From: Alphaproteobacteria bacterium
Lineage (GTDB): Bacteria; Pseudomonadota; Alphaproteobacteria; Paracaedibacterales; CAIULA01
Assembly: GCA_947475175.1 (NCBI GenBank)
Contig: CANJLN010000008.1
Location: forward strand, 1 to 39,266
DNA length: 39,266 bases
Direction of reading: 5' to 3'
Within the stretch, counting starts at the first letter, position 1; each line of letters begins with the position of its first letter. The position numbers were made by a program, and so were the translations under genes. The notes beneath the pieces were generated by a model. It was not told the DNA's origin, did not search any database, and saw only the letters and a list, made by a program, of their open reading frames with translations. Shown here in pieces: positions 9,980-18,145 of the stretch.

Positions 9980-11701
9980 ATGGATCGTAATCGCAAATAT
10001 ATTTTGGGCTTAGCTGTTTTTGTTGTTTTGGTAATTTTTTATGCAATTTCAAAAACGAATTCTGAAAAACATATTTCAATCTTATCTGAGGCTCCGTCTA
10101 AAATAGAAGGCAATTTAAACCGCAAAAATTTAGAGGAAGAAGTCGCCTCTCAAGAAAAGAATCAAGCTTCTAAAGAACAACAAGAATCAGCAAGAAAACT
10201 GACAGACACTGAGGTGAACCAATCAAAAGGAGGAGATGAAGGTATTATTGTATCCTCCTCGAACGAACCATCTCAAGATAAAAAATCAAAAGAAGAAACG
10301 CGTAAAACACTATTGGATGCTGTGCGCCGTGGTGTCGTTATCATCAAAGTAAAAGCATACGCATCTGCTGATAGTGGGGAGGGAAGCGCTTGGTCTGGGA
10401 CGGGGTTTATCGTTGATCTTGAAAAAGGTTTGATTGCAACCAATCATCACGTAGCAGGGGACATGGCGATATGCACGTATGAGATTAAATTCTCCGATGG
10501 CACGACAACAACGGCTAAACTAAAGTTTTTTGATCCTTTGCTCGATTTTGCTTTTTTAACAATCGATCCAAAAGATTTTCCCAAATCAAGTATGGTTTTA
10601 GAGATAAGCAAACGCTCCATTAAAGTGAATGACACAATCTATTCCATGGGTAATTCGGCTGGAGATGAATTTTCGACGTACAAAGGAACTGTCTTTAGTG
10701 TTTATGAGAATTTAGGACCCTTTCCTGAGCAATCTTTTAAATTTTCTGGATTAACAGTTGGTGGCGCTAGCGGTTCTCCGGTCTTTGGAGATGATGGTAA
10801 AGTTGTTGGTATTATTTATGGTGGAAAATTTGTGTCAGGGGCTGCTCTCCCGATCAACTATATCGTTAGATCTTTAAATCAATTAAAGAAAGGCGAAGTG
10901 CCATCTCGTCGCAGTATTGGGCTGATTCCACGTTATGATGATTTAAAAGATGTGGTTGAAGCGGGTGTTGTACCAGAAAGCGCAAGGGAGGACTATAACA
11001 AGGAATTCCCAGAATCCCATAATAAAATATTGGTGGTGGATGCTCGGTTGGTTGATTCACCGGCTCAGAACCTGTTTCAAGTCGGTGATGTTTTGTGGAA
11101 AGTTGATGGTAAATTAATTGGCCCAGAACTTGCTAAACTTGATGAGATTTTAGATACATCTGGCGACAAAACGATTCCTATTGAAGTTTACAGAGAAGGA
11201 AAGCTGGTTCAATTAGACGTTAAAACCTATCCTTTATTAACACAAAGTGCGAAAAAATTTATAAGCTTTGCGGGTGCCACTTGGTTTAATCACAACGAAC
11301 AAGTTCGTTATATGGTTGGTGATAAAGGGCCAGGAGTTTATATATCCTTTGCTGGTGTAACATCGCCCTTTAAAGAGCTTTATAAAAGTAGCTGGTGGGG
11401 AGGAAACCGTCTGCTCAAAATTACACATATCAATAACAAACCAATCCGGAGTCTGGATGATTTACAAAAGCTAATTCCTGATCTTTTGGGTAAAAAAGTG
11501 TTTGATGTGAAGTATATAGATTTCTTAGGTCAGCAAAGTTTTGGCAATACAATTTCAGCTGATCGTCAAGAACGGTGGGCTATGCTTAAATATGACTCTA
11601 AATTTGATGACCCAAGAATATTTGAGTTCGACCACATAACCTACGAGTGGGATATTAAGCCATTAAAGGACGGAGCCTCTGGAAAAACATTAGGTTTTTA
11701 G
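9980..11701 (+). CDS. Membrane-anchored HtrA/Deg-like serine protease with two PDZ-like regions
   Basis: This is a likely periplasmic quality-control protease, 573 residues long. An uncleaved-looking anchor (YILGLAVFVVLVIFYAI, residues 8-24) is followed by a charged low-complexity linker to about residue 105. A trypsin-like domain comes next, with the triad visible as His157 in TNHHVAGD, Asp189 in DPLLDFAFL and Ser264 in GGASGSPVFG. PDZ-like regions lie at about 305-415 (RRSIGLIPRYDD, VGDVLWKVDGKLIG) and 440-515 (GPGVYISFAGV, LLKITHINNKPIRSLDDLQ). The serine motif reads GASGSP instead of the usual GNSGGP, so activity is probable but not certain. AAAGGAA precedes the ATG. The C-terminal 60 residues are not recognised. 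Confidence 0.82.
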   Translation: MDRNRKYILGLAVFVVLVIFYAISKTNSEKHISILSEAPSKIEGNLNRKNLEEEVASQEKNQASKEQQESARKLTDTEVNQSKGGDEGIIVSSSNEPSQDKKSKEETRKTLLDAVRRGVVIIKVKAYASADSGEGSAWSGTGFIVDLEKGLIATNHHVAGDMAICTYEIKFSDGTTTTAKLKFFDPLLDFAFLTIDPKDFPKSSMVLEISKRSIKVNDTIYSMGNSAGDEFSTYKGTVFSVYENLGPFPEQSFKFSGLTVGGASGSPVFGDDGKVVGIIYGGKFVSGAALPINYIVRSLNQLKKGEVPSRRSIGLIPRYDDLKDVVEAGVVPESAREDYNKEFPESHNKILVVDARLVDSPAQNLFQVGDVLWKVDGKLIGPELAKLDEILDTSGDKTIPIEVYREGKLVQLDVKTYPLLTQSAKKFISFAGATWFNHNEQVRYMVGDKGPGVYISFAGVTSPFKELYKSSWWGGNRLLKITHINNKPIRSLDDLQKLIPDLLGKKVFDVKYIDFLGQQSFGNTISADRQERWAMLKYDSKFDDPRIFEFDHITYEWDIKPLKDGASGKTLGF

Positions 11702-11730
11702 GATACTTCACTGTCATTGGGTGCCACCCT

Positions 11731-11761
11731 GTCATCCTCGGAACAAGTCCGAGTATGACAG
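11731..11761. repeat. Short palindromic repeat
   Basis: GTCATCCTCGGAACAAGTCCGAGTATGACAG is a single hairpin arm of the intergenic repeat family. It lies 29 bases after the protease stop and may terminate transcription. Confidence 0.6.
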
Positions 11762-11779
11762 TCTTTACAAGAGAAGGTA

Positions 11780-12045
11780 CTACCCTTCCAAAATCTCAAC
11801 CAACTCACGCCATTCACGCGGGCTCATGCCGCTTGTTTCTTGAGTAACATCTTCACCTTTAGCTTTTCGTTTAATTACCTGCATCGCTTTACCAGACAAG
11901 CTGGTGCCGCCCACACGATAATCCATAAAAGCTTGATGCGTAAACGGCACCCAACGTTTTAAAATCTCTAGAACTATATCAGATTTGTATTGAACATCGA
12001 TTTCTAAATGATTATATAGAAAATAGTTATTTTTTAAATCTACGA
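11780..12045 (-). pseudogene. Duplicated 3' fragment of thyX
   Basis: Bases 11783-11965 match 13595-13777, the 3' end of intact thyX, at about 90% (some 18 differences in 183 bases, no gaps). The fragment keeps an in-frame TAG stop at 11780-11782. It encodes the ThyX tail from [12 protein letters not shown] to VEILEG with only three amino-acid changes, so most differences are silent. Upstream of the matching block the frame stays open for about 40 codons (ending LEIDVQYKSDIVLEILKRW) but resembles ThyX only weakly, and a stop lies near 12075. It cannot make a thymidylate synthase. The silent pattern suggests a tail from a diverged allele rather than a simple recent copy (inference). Confidence 0.85.
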
Positions 12046-12046
12046 C

Positions 12047-13585
12047 ATGGTTATTGCTGTGGTCTCTAAGTTCTTTCTATGTATATCGATAGTGCTAGTC
12101 TCCGTATCTTCTGAGTCGAGCACAGAAGGGGATGAAAGCTCTCTTCGCAAATATTCAAAGCGTGCAACTTATGTAGCCGCAGCGGTGGGTGCCATTTGCA
12201 CCGTTCAGCAGTTGATAAATGACGTGATGGGGAATTCAGGAATACCCACGGGTTCACCTGGGGAGATAGGTGCATCTTTGACTAAAGTTGTTTTTGCCTC
12301 CATAGTTTTAGAAACAATCTCAAAATGGGCTTACGCTGCTGGTTATCAAGCATTAGAAAATATTGGCCGTCGTAAATTTGGAAATAAAACTCGCCATGTA
12401 ATAGAGGATCAAAAAGATTCTAAGAAGCTTTCGCTTAAAGAGGTGTACATAAAAGAGGAGTGGATTCATAGAATGAGCTCTAGAACCTCGGTAGGAATAG
12501 GGGTTTTTGATTCTTTCGTCACAGCATATTTTTTATGCAACCAGATGAGTCATTTATGCACTGAACCTTTTGACGCTCTTTCAGCATTTGGTTTTCTAGA
12601 AGCATTTTGCATGGGAGCAGTTATTGTTGGAAACGCAAAGTGTTTGATATTTTCAGAAGAATTTGATGAAAAATTACCCTGGAGACAATTTTCAAACGGC
12701 ATGAGAAAAGGAGTGATTAATCCGCACTTATCTGATTGGAAGATAGACCTATATAACAGAAGTCTTGCTCAAAAAACATATGGGATCTTGGATACGAAAG
12801 GGCCAATTCCTGTTTTGACACGTTTTTCAGTCTCTGAATTCAATCCAACAGCCACGCTAAGATGTGTCGAATTTTTGCATCTTGCTTTTGTTGGAAGCTT
12901 TACGAAAGATGTACTTTTGGGAGCTGATAAGATTTTTCATAATGCTTGGGACGGTTGGAAATTATGGAAAACAGACGAGCAAATCTATCAACAGAATAGG
13001 GTACCCGCGCCTAAGCCTCCTAGATTAGAAGGAGCAACTAAAGAAAAAGATGTGCCTTATTTTTTTCGGTATGATTCCAGAGAATTTAGAGAAGAACCAG
13101 CTCCTGCAAAAAGAGAAAAAATCAAAACAAGAGGTATTTCTGACGGAGGAGATGTTGAAGAAGAGCCCGCACATCAACCACAGGTAAATATACCCGAAGA
13201 CTTGCTAGCGGTGTTAACGGAGCTGAGCGATATAACACCTCCTCTGAAGGAATCAGATTTTAAAGCCCTTTTAAACGCAGCCATTAAGTACAGAGAAAGG
13301 AATGGTGCAACAGTTATTCGTGAACAGGGAGAGAACATTCTCAAAATCAAAGTGACAAGAGATGGTAAAGAAATAACTCTCGTTTACGAACCCACCCACA
13401 AACAACATGGACAAAACGCCGCCGAATACAGTGGGTCCAAATTAGCCAATGCTTTGCGAGTTGTGCAAAACCTCTACTTGATCGATACACCTCTGGATGT
13501 TCAGGACGAGCTTGACGGACTGGGGCTTGTAAGACGAATCAAAGGCGTTCGCGGGTTTATTGGGTATGCCTTAACAAACAAATAA
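12047..13585 (+). CDS. Exported orphan protein inserted next to thyX
   Basis: This 512-residue protein has a hydrophobic signal-like N-terminus (VSKFFLCISIVLVSVSS). Further hydrophobic stretches at about residues 40-58, 80-95 and 160-205 suggest some membrane association. A charged, Pro-rich linker lies at about 315-375 (PAPKPPRLEGATKEK, EEEPAHQPQ). A compact C-terminal domain follows (DLLAVLTELSDITPPL, KEITLVYEPTHKQHG, DELDGLGLVRRIKGV). I recognise no family. No Shine-Dalgarno site is evident before the ATG at 12047, which lies at the edge of the thyX fragment, so an internal start is possible. The stop is 6 bases from the thyX stop on the other strand. The flanking thyX duplication marks the gene as an insertion. 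Confidence 0.7.
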   Translation: MVIAVVSKFFLCISIVLVSVSSESSTEGDESSLRKYSKRATYVAAAVGAICTVQQLINDVMGNSGIPTGSPGEIGASLTKVVFASIVLETISKWAYAAGYQALENIGRRKFGNKTRHVIEDQKDSKKLSLKEVYIKEEWIHRMSSRTSVGIGVFDSFVTAYFLCNQMSHLCTEPFDALSAFGFLEAFCMGAVIVGNAKCLIFSEEFDEKLPWRQFSNGMRKGVINPHLSDWKIDLYNRSLAQKTYGILDTKGPIPVLTRFSVSEFNPTATLRCVEFLHLAFVGSFTKDVLLGADKIFHNAWDGWKLWKTDEQIYQQNRVPAPKPPRLEGATKEKDVPYFFRYDSREFREEPAPAKREKIKTRGISDGGDVEEEPAHQPQVNIPEDLLAVLTELSDITPPLKESDFKALLNAAIKYRERNGATVIREQGENILKIKVTRDGKEITLVYEPTHKQHGQNAAEYSGSKLANALRVVQNLYLIDTPLDVQDELDGLGLVRRIKGVRGFIGYALTNK

Positions 13586-13591
13586 TGAGGC

Positions 13592-14578
13592 TCATCCTTC
13601 CAAAATCTCAACCAACTCGCGCCATTCACGCGGGCTCATGCCACTTGATTCTTGGGTCACATTCTCGCCCTTGGTTTTTCGTTTAATGACCTGCATAGCC
13701 TTGCCAGACAAGCTGGTGCCACCCACACGATAATCCATAAAAGCTTGATGCGTAAACGGCACCCAGCGTTTTAAAATATCAATCATCACATCCGCATAAA
13801 CACGAATTTCATATTGCGCATGAGAATCAGCGCGCAGACTTAAAAAATGAAGCAAATTATGGAGATCGATCTTCCAATACATTTGTGTGTAAAAATTCAA
13901 TGGCAAACTCATGCGTGCCAATTCACGGGCAACACCTGTGCTGTTTGGATCTTTGTCGTTCTCATTCAGCATACCTTCGTAATTGTCATACGCATGCTCT
14001 GACTCATCATGTAAAAGTTTAATGACTTTGTCAGCCTGATCTTTTTCCAAAACTTGACCGCGTCCTTGGTGATTGATCGTCGATTGAGCAGCCATGTTTT
14101 CTGGAGTTGGAATATAAAACTCCTTATCCAAAATGGAATAACGCCCTGAATATTCATTCACATTCGCTGTTCGATGGCGAATCCACTGACGTGCGACGAA
14201 AAAAGGAAGTTTGATGTGAAATTTGATCTCACACATCTCGAACGGTGTTGTGTGACGATGGCGCAAAAGGTAATTGATCAACCCTTGGTCTTCGCTAATT
14301 TTTTTAGTCCCACGCCCATAAGAAACACGAGCTGCTTGAACAATCGCCGAGTCATCACCCATGTAATCAACTACACGAACAAAACCGTGATCTAAAACAG
14401 GAAATGCTTGATAGAGAACCTCTTCAAGAGCTGGAACCGTTGCACGCCTTGTTGGATAGGATGCTTCTTGAAGTTGTTTTATTTCTTGTTGTTGTTCGGG
14501 TGTTAGGGACATAAATGCAGGTTCCTGCCATGGGTCAAAATATAGAGGAATCATAGCGTCTTTTTCAAAAGATGGCAT
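13592..14578 (-). CDS. thyX: Flavin-dependent thymidylate synthase ThyX
   Basis: ThyX methylates dUMP to dTMP using methylene-tetrahydrofolate, FAD and NADPH. The protein has 328 residues. The ThyX signature RHRx7S is present as R134-H135-R136 to S144 ([11 protein letters not shown]). [23 protein letters not shown] lies at about residues 66-88 (given here as landmark only) and [12 protein letters not shown] follows in the C-terminal half. It is complete, so the nearby 3' fragment is surplus. The ATG at 14578 gives the full frame; a second ATG eight codons on (MIPLYFDPW) is possible, and neither has a strong ribosome-binding site. ThyX in place of ThyA is common in intracellular alphaproteobacteria. 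Confidence 0.96.
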   Translation of the reverse strand: MPSFEKDAMIPLYFDPWQEPAFMSLTPEQQQEIKQLQEASYPTRRATVPALEEVLYQAFPVLDHGFVRVVDYMGDDSAIVQAARVSYGRGTKKISEDQGLINYLLRHRHTTPFEMCEIKFHIKLPFFVARQWIRHRTANVNEYSGRYSILDKEFYIPTPENMAAQSTINHQGRGQVLEKDQADKVIKLLHDESEHAYDNYEGMLNENDKDPNSTGVARELARMSLPLNFYTQMYWKIDLHNLLHFLSLRADSHAQYEIRVYADVMIDILKRWVPFTHQAFMDYRVGGTSLSGKAMQVIKRKTKGENVTQESSGMSPREWRELVEILEG

Positions 14579-14646
14579 GGGAAATTTTCTTTACTTAGAT
14601 AATAGAAAGGGATATAAGTCGTTCATTAATTAAGGAGAGAATATTC

Positions 14647-15876
14647 ATGAAAAATAAATTTATATATTTGGGGTTGGCTGTTTTAGCCGTTTTCTGTTCC
14701 AGTATTTCGATGGCCACAGATGATGTGCGCAGAGAGTTTTACGACCTAGTCGAAAGCCCCAGAGATCCGATGAAAGGATTAGTAACTATTCACCAGGATA
14801 CGATCTTTGCAGCGCCCAATGACACACGAAATATTTTCAGTACCGTAGATGGAACAACATGGGTGCCTGTTTGTGCATTTCCAAAGGATTTTGGAAATGT
14901 CACCCGAATCCATAGTTTAGGCACTCATATAGTTATTCAAGAAGAAACAAGAAGCGCTGATAGTAAGCATTCTAAAGGACGTGTCTTTGTTCTAAATCTT
15001 ACAGATAGCCAACTTTCCAAGATTGATACTGGAGGAGATCACGATTGGGTTCATGATGTTCGCCAAGCCACCCATCCTTCAGTTTTCTATTTAAATTCTC
15101 ATTCTCACCAAAGCGGGCAATCGGTTGAAACGTGCTTTCAGTATAATGTAACCACGGGAGCATTACTGGATATAGCCAGAGGCCCCAGACTTGGCAATCC
15201 TATATTTGGTGAAGATGGAAATGTAAAGTTCTGGGTTAATCGATCGCACCAAGGCCCACAAACTTTGATTCCAGTTAGCGCAGACGGAACTTTGCTCCCG
15301 CCGATTTATGAACAAAATGATCCAAAACGTGTGTTGTTAGATTTTGATCCGTTAACAGGCATTAAAGAAGCACGCTTGCATGCAGATGGTCGTTGGTTAC
15401 CTTGGGTTTCAACAAAGGGAGAATTTGGTAATTCGGAGACATGCGTATGGACGGACTGTCTTGGAAGCATCAAGCATTTCAATGTCTTCCCAGATGGCAC
15501 CACGATGTTCAATGTGCGAATGCCAGATGGATCTGTGCTTCACCACCTGAAACAAGCAGCACAGCCAACAAACTTTGGGCGTGATATTGAGTTTGTTTTA
15601 CAATGTCTGGGAACCAGAGAAGTCATTAATGGTCCGGAAATAAAAGGAAAGGATGATCTTCCGCAAACGTTCCGTTTAATAACAAGCGATGGAACAGGAA
15701 AGATCAGCATACTTCATGTTATGCGTTTTGAGCCAACCACTCCTTCGTGCTGCGATCGTTTAAAAGCTCTCTTTTGTTGTGCCAAAACGGACCCATATAC
15801 CCCTCCTAAAGTAACAGAGCTATTTTCATTTGCTTGCGAGTCTGTTGGTAAAGAGCTAGGACAAGCCCCTTTTTGA
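14647..15876 (+). CDS. Exported orphan protein, beta-rich
   Basis: This 409-residue protein has a strong signal peptide (MKNKFIYLGLAVLAVFCSSISMA) and a good AAGGAGAG ribosome-binding site. The mature part is rich in short beta-like segments with recurring G-D-G and W turns (STVDGTTWVPVC, FGEDGNVKFWVNRS, ADGRWLPWVSTKGEF). This recalls a propeller-like fold, but I cannot assign a family. A Cys-rich patch lies near the C-terminus (CCDRLKALFCCAK). It sits between thyX and an MsbA-type exporter, and an inverted repeat follows the stop. A role at the host interface is possible but only inferred from export and lack of relatives. Confidence 0.7.
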   Translation: MKNKFIYLGLAVLAVFCSSISMATDDVRREFYDLVESPRDPMKGLVTIHQDTIFAAPNDTRNIFSTVDGTTWVPVCAFPKDFGNVTRIHSLGTHIVIQEETRSADSKHSKGRVFVLNLTDSQLSKIDTGGDHDWVHDVRQATHPSVFYLNSHSHQSGQSVETCFQYNVTTGALLDIARGPRLGNPIFGEDGNVKFWVNRSHQGPQTLIPVSADGTLLPPIYEQNDPKRVLLDFDPLTGIKEARLHADGRWLPWVSTKGEFGNSETCVWTDCLGSIKHFNVFPDGTTMFNVRMPDGSVLHHLKQAAQPTNFGRDIEFVLQCLGTREVINGPEIKGKDDLPQTFRLITSDGTGKISILHVMRFEPTTPSCCDRLKALFCCAKTDPYTPPKVTELFSFACESVGKELGQAPF

Positions 15877-15895
15877 TATTATTAATAAAGTGCGT

Positions 15896-15925
15896 TTGTT
15901 TCACCTTTTTGTTAAGGTGAAACAA
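15896..15925. terminator. Perfect 12-bp inverted repeat before the MsbA-type gene
   Basis: TTGTTTCACCTT pairs with AAGGTGAAACAA around a 6-base loop. No T-tract follows on either strand, so it may be a factor-dependent terminator or a protein-binding site rather than a classical terminator. Confidence 0.5.
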
Positions 15926-15956
15926 GCTCTCTCAATAATGATCCCCAAGATAATTC

Positions 15957-17714
15957 ATGAGTCAAATGCCCTCCTTCCAACAAACAGGTAAACAACTGGC
16001 TAAACGGTTGTTGAAAGAACACGTCAAACCCTACAAGGCTCTTTTTGGTTTGGCCTGTTTGTTTATGATACTGGCAGCAATGGCAACCGCCGCCTTACCC
16101 TATTTACTGCAACCTGTCTTTGATGATGCTTTTACCTCTGCGGATATGAAGCTTTTAATCATTTGTTGCGGGGCCGTTTTGCTCGCTTTTATTATCAAGG
16201 GTGTCGCCTCTTACGGTGAATCTGTTGTGATGACCTATGTTGGGCAAAAGATCATCTCAGACATTCAAAATCGTCTTTTCGCTCATTTAATGAAATCAGA
16301 TTTGGCCTTTTTTCACAACACCACAAGCGGTGAGTTGTTATCGCGCTTTACCAACGATGTAAACATGATGCGAAACGCCATGGCGAATACCATTATTGGT
16401 TTTGGTAAAGATTCATTCACGCTTTTGTTTTTGATTGCTGTGATGTTCTATCGGGATTTCACTCTTGCAGCGATCGCTTTTATTGTCTTTCCAATTGCTA
16501 TTCTTCCCATCGCCAAAATCGGTCGTCGGATGCGTAAAGTCACCTATAACACTCAAGAAGAACTAGGTGTTTTCACAACGCAACTCACGCAAGTATTTCA
16601 AGGTATTCGCGTTGTGAAAGCCTATGGCATGGAACAAGTTGAAGCGTTGCGTGCTGAAAATAGGATCAATCAAATCTTTAAATTAATCTACAAATCTGCA
16701 CGCGTTAGATCAGCGGCTCATCCTATCGTTGAAAGCCTTGGAGGCGTTGCGATTATTTCTGTCATTGCTTATGGCGGCTGGCAAGTCATGCATCACGCTA
16801 GAACAACAGGTGAGTTTATTTCGTTTATAGGGGCCATGCTCCTTGTGTATGAACCTTTGAAACGTTTAAGCAATTTGAATGCTAATGTGCAAGAAGGATT
16901 GGCGGCATCGACCCGTGTGTTTATGGTTTTGGACACACCACCTCATATAACCGATCCTAAAAAAGCAGTTCCTATGACGCGCGCTAAAGGCAAGATAACC
17001 TTTGATCATGTGACGTTTCGTTATATGGACGGTAAAGAAGCTTTGTCTGATATTGAACTGACAATTGAACCTGGTCAAACCGTTGCTCTTGTTGGTTCTA
17101 GCGGTGCTGGCAAATCAACCATCATTAATATCATCCCTCGTTTTTATGACGTGACGAAAGGGAACATCTTGATTGATGATCAAAATATTCGGAATCTAAG
17201 TTTGATGGATCTAAGACATCAAATCGCCCTTGTCAGCCAAGAGATTGCTTTGTTTGATATGTCAGTCAAAGACAATATTGCCTATGGGACTTTGGATGCA
17301 TCTGAAGAACAGATCATCAAAGCTGCAAAAGCAGCTGCCGCTCATGAGTTTATTAAAAAGATGCCCAAGGGGTATGATACGTTCGTTGGTGAAAATGGCG
17401 TTAAATTATCCGGCGGACAACGTCAACGGTTGGCCATTGCACGCGCCATGTTAAAAGATGCCCCTATATTATTATTGGACGAAGCAACATCTGCTTTGGA
17501 TACAGAATCAGAACGCCAAGTCCAAGCGGCTTTGAAAGTTTTGATGAAAGGTCGTACTACACTGATGGTGGCGCACCGATTATCAACGGTTATTGAAGCT
17601 GATATTATCTATGTTCTTGATCATGGACGTATTGTTGAAAAAGGGAACCACAGTGAGCTTTTGAAACAAAAAGGAATCTATGCTCACTTGTGGCAAGCCC
17701 AGTCAGAGGCTTAG
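15957..17714 (+). CDS. msbA: MsbA-type ABC exporter (transmembrane plus ATPase)
   Basis: This 585-residue half-transporter probably flips lipid A-core or another lipid across the inner membrane. Six transmembrane helices occupy roughly residues 25-310. The nucleotide-binding domain has Walker A GSSGAGKST at about residue 380, the Q-loop region LVSQEIALFD, signature LSGGQRQRLAIARAML, Walker B ILLLDEATSALD and the switch His in MVAHRLSTV. Length and layout are typical of MsbA, but this family also contains drug and peptide exporters, so the substrate is inferred. The gene is preceded by an inverted repeat and followed by a palindrome and a shared terminator. Confidence 0.85.
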   Translation: MSQMPSFQQTGKQLAKRLLKEHVKPYKALFGLACLFMILAAMATAALPYLLQPVFDDAFTSADMKLLIICCGAVLLAFIIKGVASYGESVVMTYVGQKIISDIQNRLFAHLMKSDLAFFHNTTSGELLSRFTNDVNMMRNAMANTIIGFGKDSFTLLFLIAVMFYRDFTLAAIAFIVFPIAILPIAKIGRRMRKVTYNTQEELGVFTTQLTQVFQGIRVVKAYGMEQVEALRAENRINQIFKLIYKSARVRSAAHPIVESLGGVAIISVIAYGGWQVMHHARTTGEFISFIGAMLLVYEPLKRLSNLNANVQEGLAASTRVFMVLDTPPHITDPKKAVPMTRAKGKITFDHVTFRYMDGKEALSDIELTIEPGQTVALVGSSGAGKSTIINIIPRFYDVTKGNILIDDQNIRNLSLMDLRHQIALVSQEIALFDMSVKDNIAYGTLDASEEQIIKAAKAAAAHEFIKKMPKGYDTFVGENGVKLSGGQRQRLAIARAMLKDAPILLLDEATSALDTESERQVQAALKVLMKGRTTLMVAHRLSTVIEADIIYVLDHGRIVEKGNHSELLKQKGIYAHLWQAQSEA

Positions 17715-17791
17715 CTGTCGATTACTTTCCGTAGTTTTTCACTGTTTTCGTTGTTAGATTCTTTGCTCCTATACTCACGACATTTCAAGAT

Positions 17792-17840
17792 CTCTGGATT
17801 CCCGCCTACGCGGGAATGACAGGGAGGAGGCGGGAATGAC
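17792..17840. repeat. Palindromic repeat
   Basis: TCTGGATTCCCGCCTACGCGGGAATGAC followed by a partial second GCGGGAATGAC arm. This is the same family as the repeats after secA and upstream of the MFS gene. Confidence 0.65.
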
Positions 17841-17856
17841 AAAGAAGGGCCAAATA

Positions 17857-17890
17857 AAAAAAGAGGAGACCTTTCGGTTTCCTCTTTTTT
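17857..17890. terminator. Bidirectional rho-independent terminator
   Basis: AAAAAAGAGGA pairs with TCCTCTTTTTT, with ACC/GGT closing a small loop. T-runs flank the stem on both strands. It lies between the MsbA-type gene (+) and the broken repeat protein gene (-), 28 bases past the reconstructed stop of the latter. Confidence 0.85.
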
Positions 17891-18145
17891 AGATAGAGAA
17901 TCTCTAAGCAAATTGAATTATGCCGAGTGATTCATCGCAGCCACAAACGCTTGCAGCGAGCTATAGGCAGCTTTAGGAACGAAGAAAGTTGTGTTTCCGT
18001 GCAGGGTCTGTATTGAACAATGCTAAGAACTGAGTAATTTGCGCATGAATGCTAGTTGCGGCATCTAACGCTGTCATATCAAAACCATTGACGTTTGCAA
18101 ATGTAGCATTATTACGAATCAAACTTGCAAGACCAGTTGTACCAG

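Noticed and set aside
11966-12045. Extension of ThyX similarity beyond the 183-bp block
   Set aside because: Only a loose residue match (DLKN, EI.V) remains and gaps are needed, so I do not count it as proven homology.
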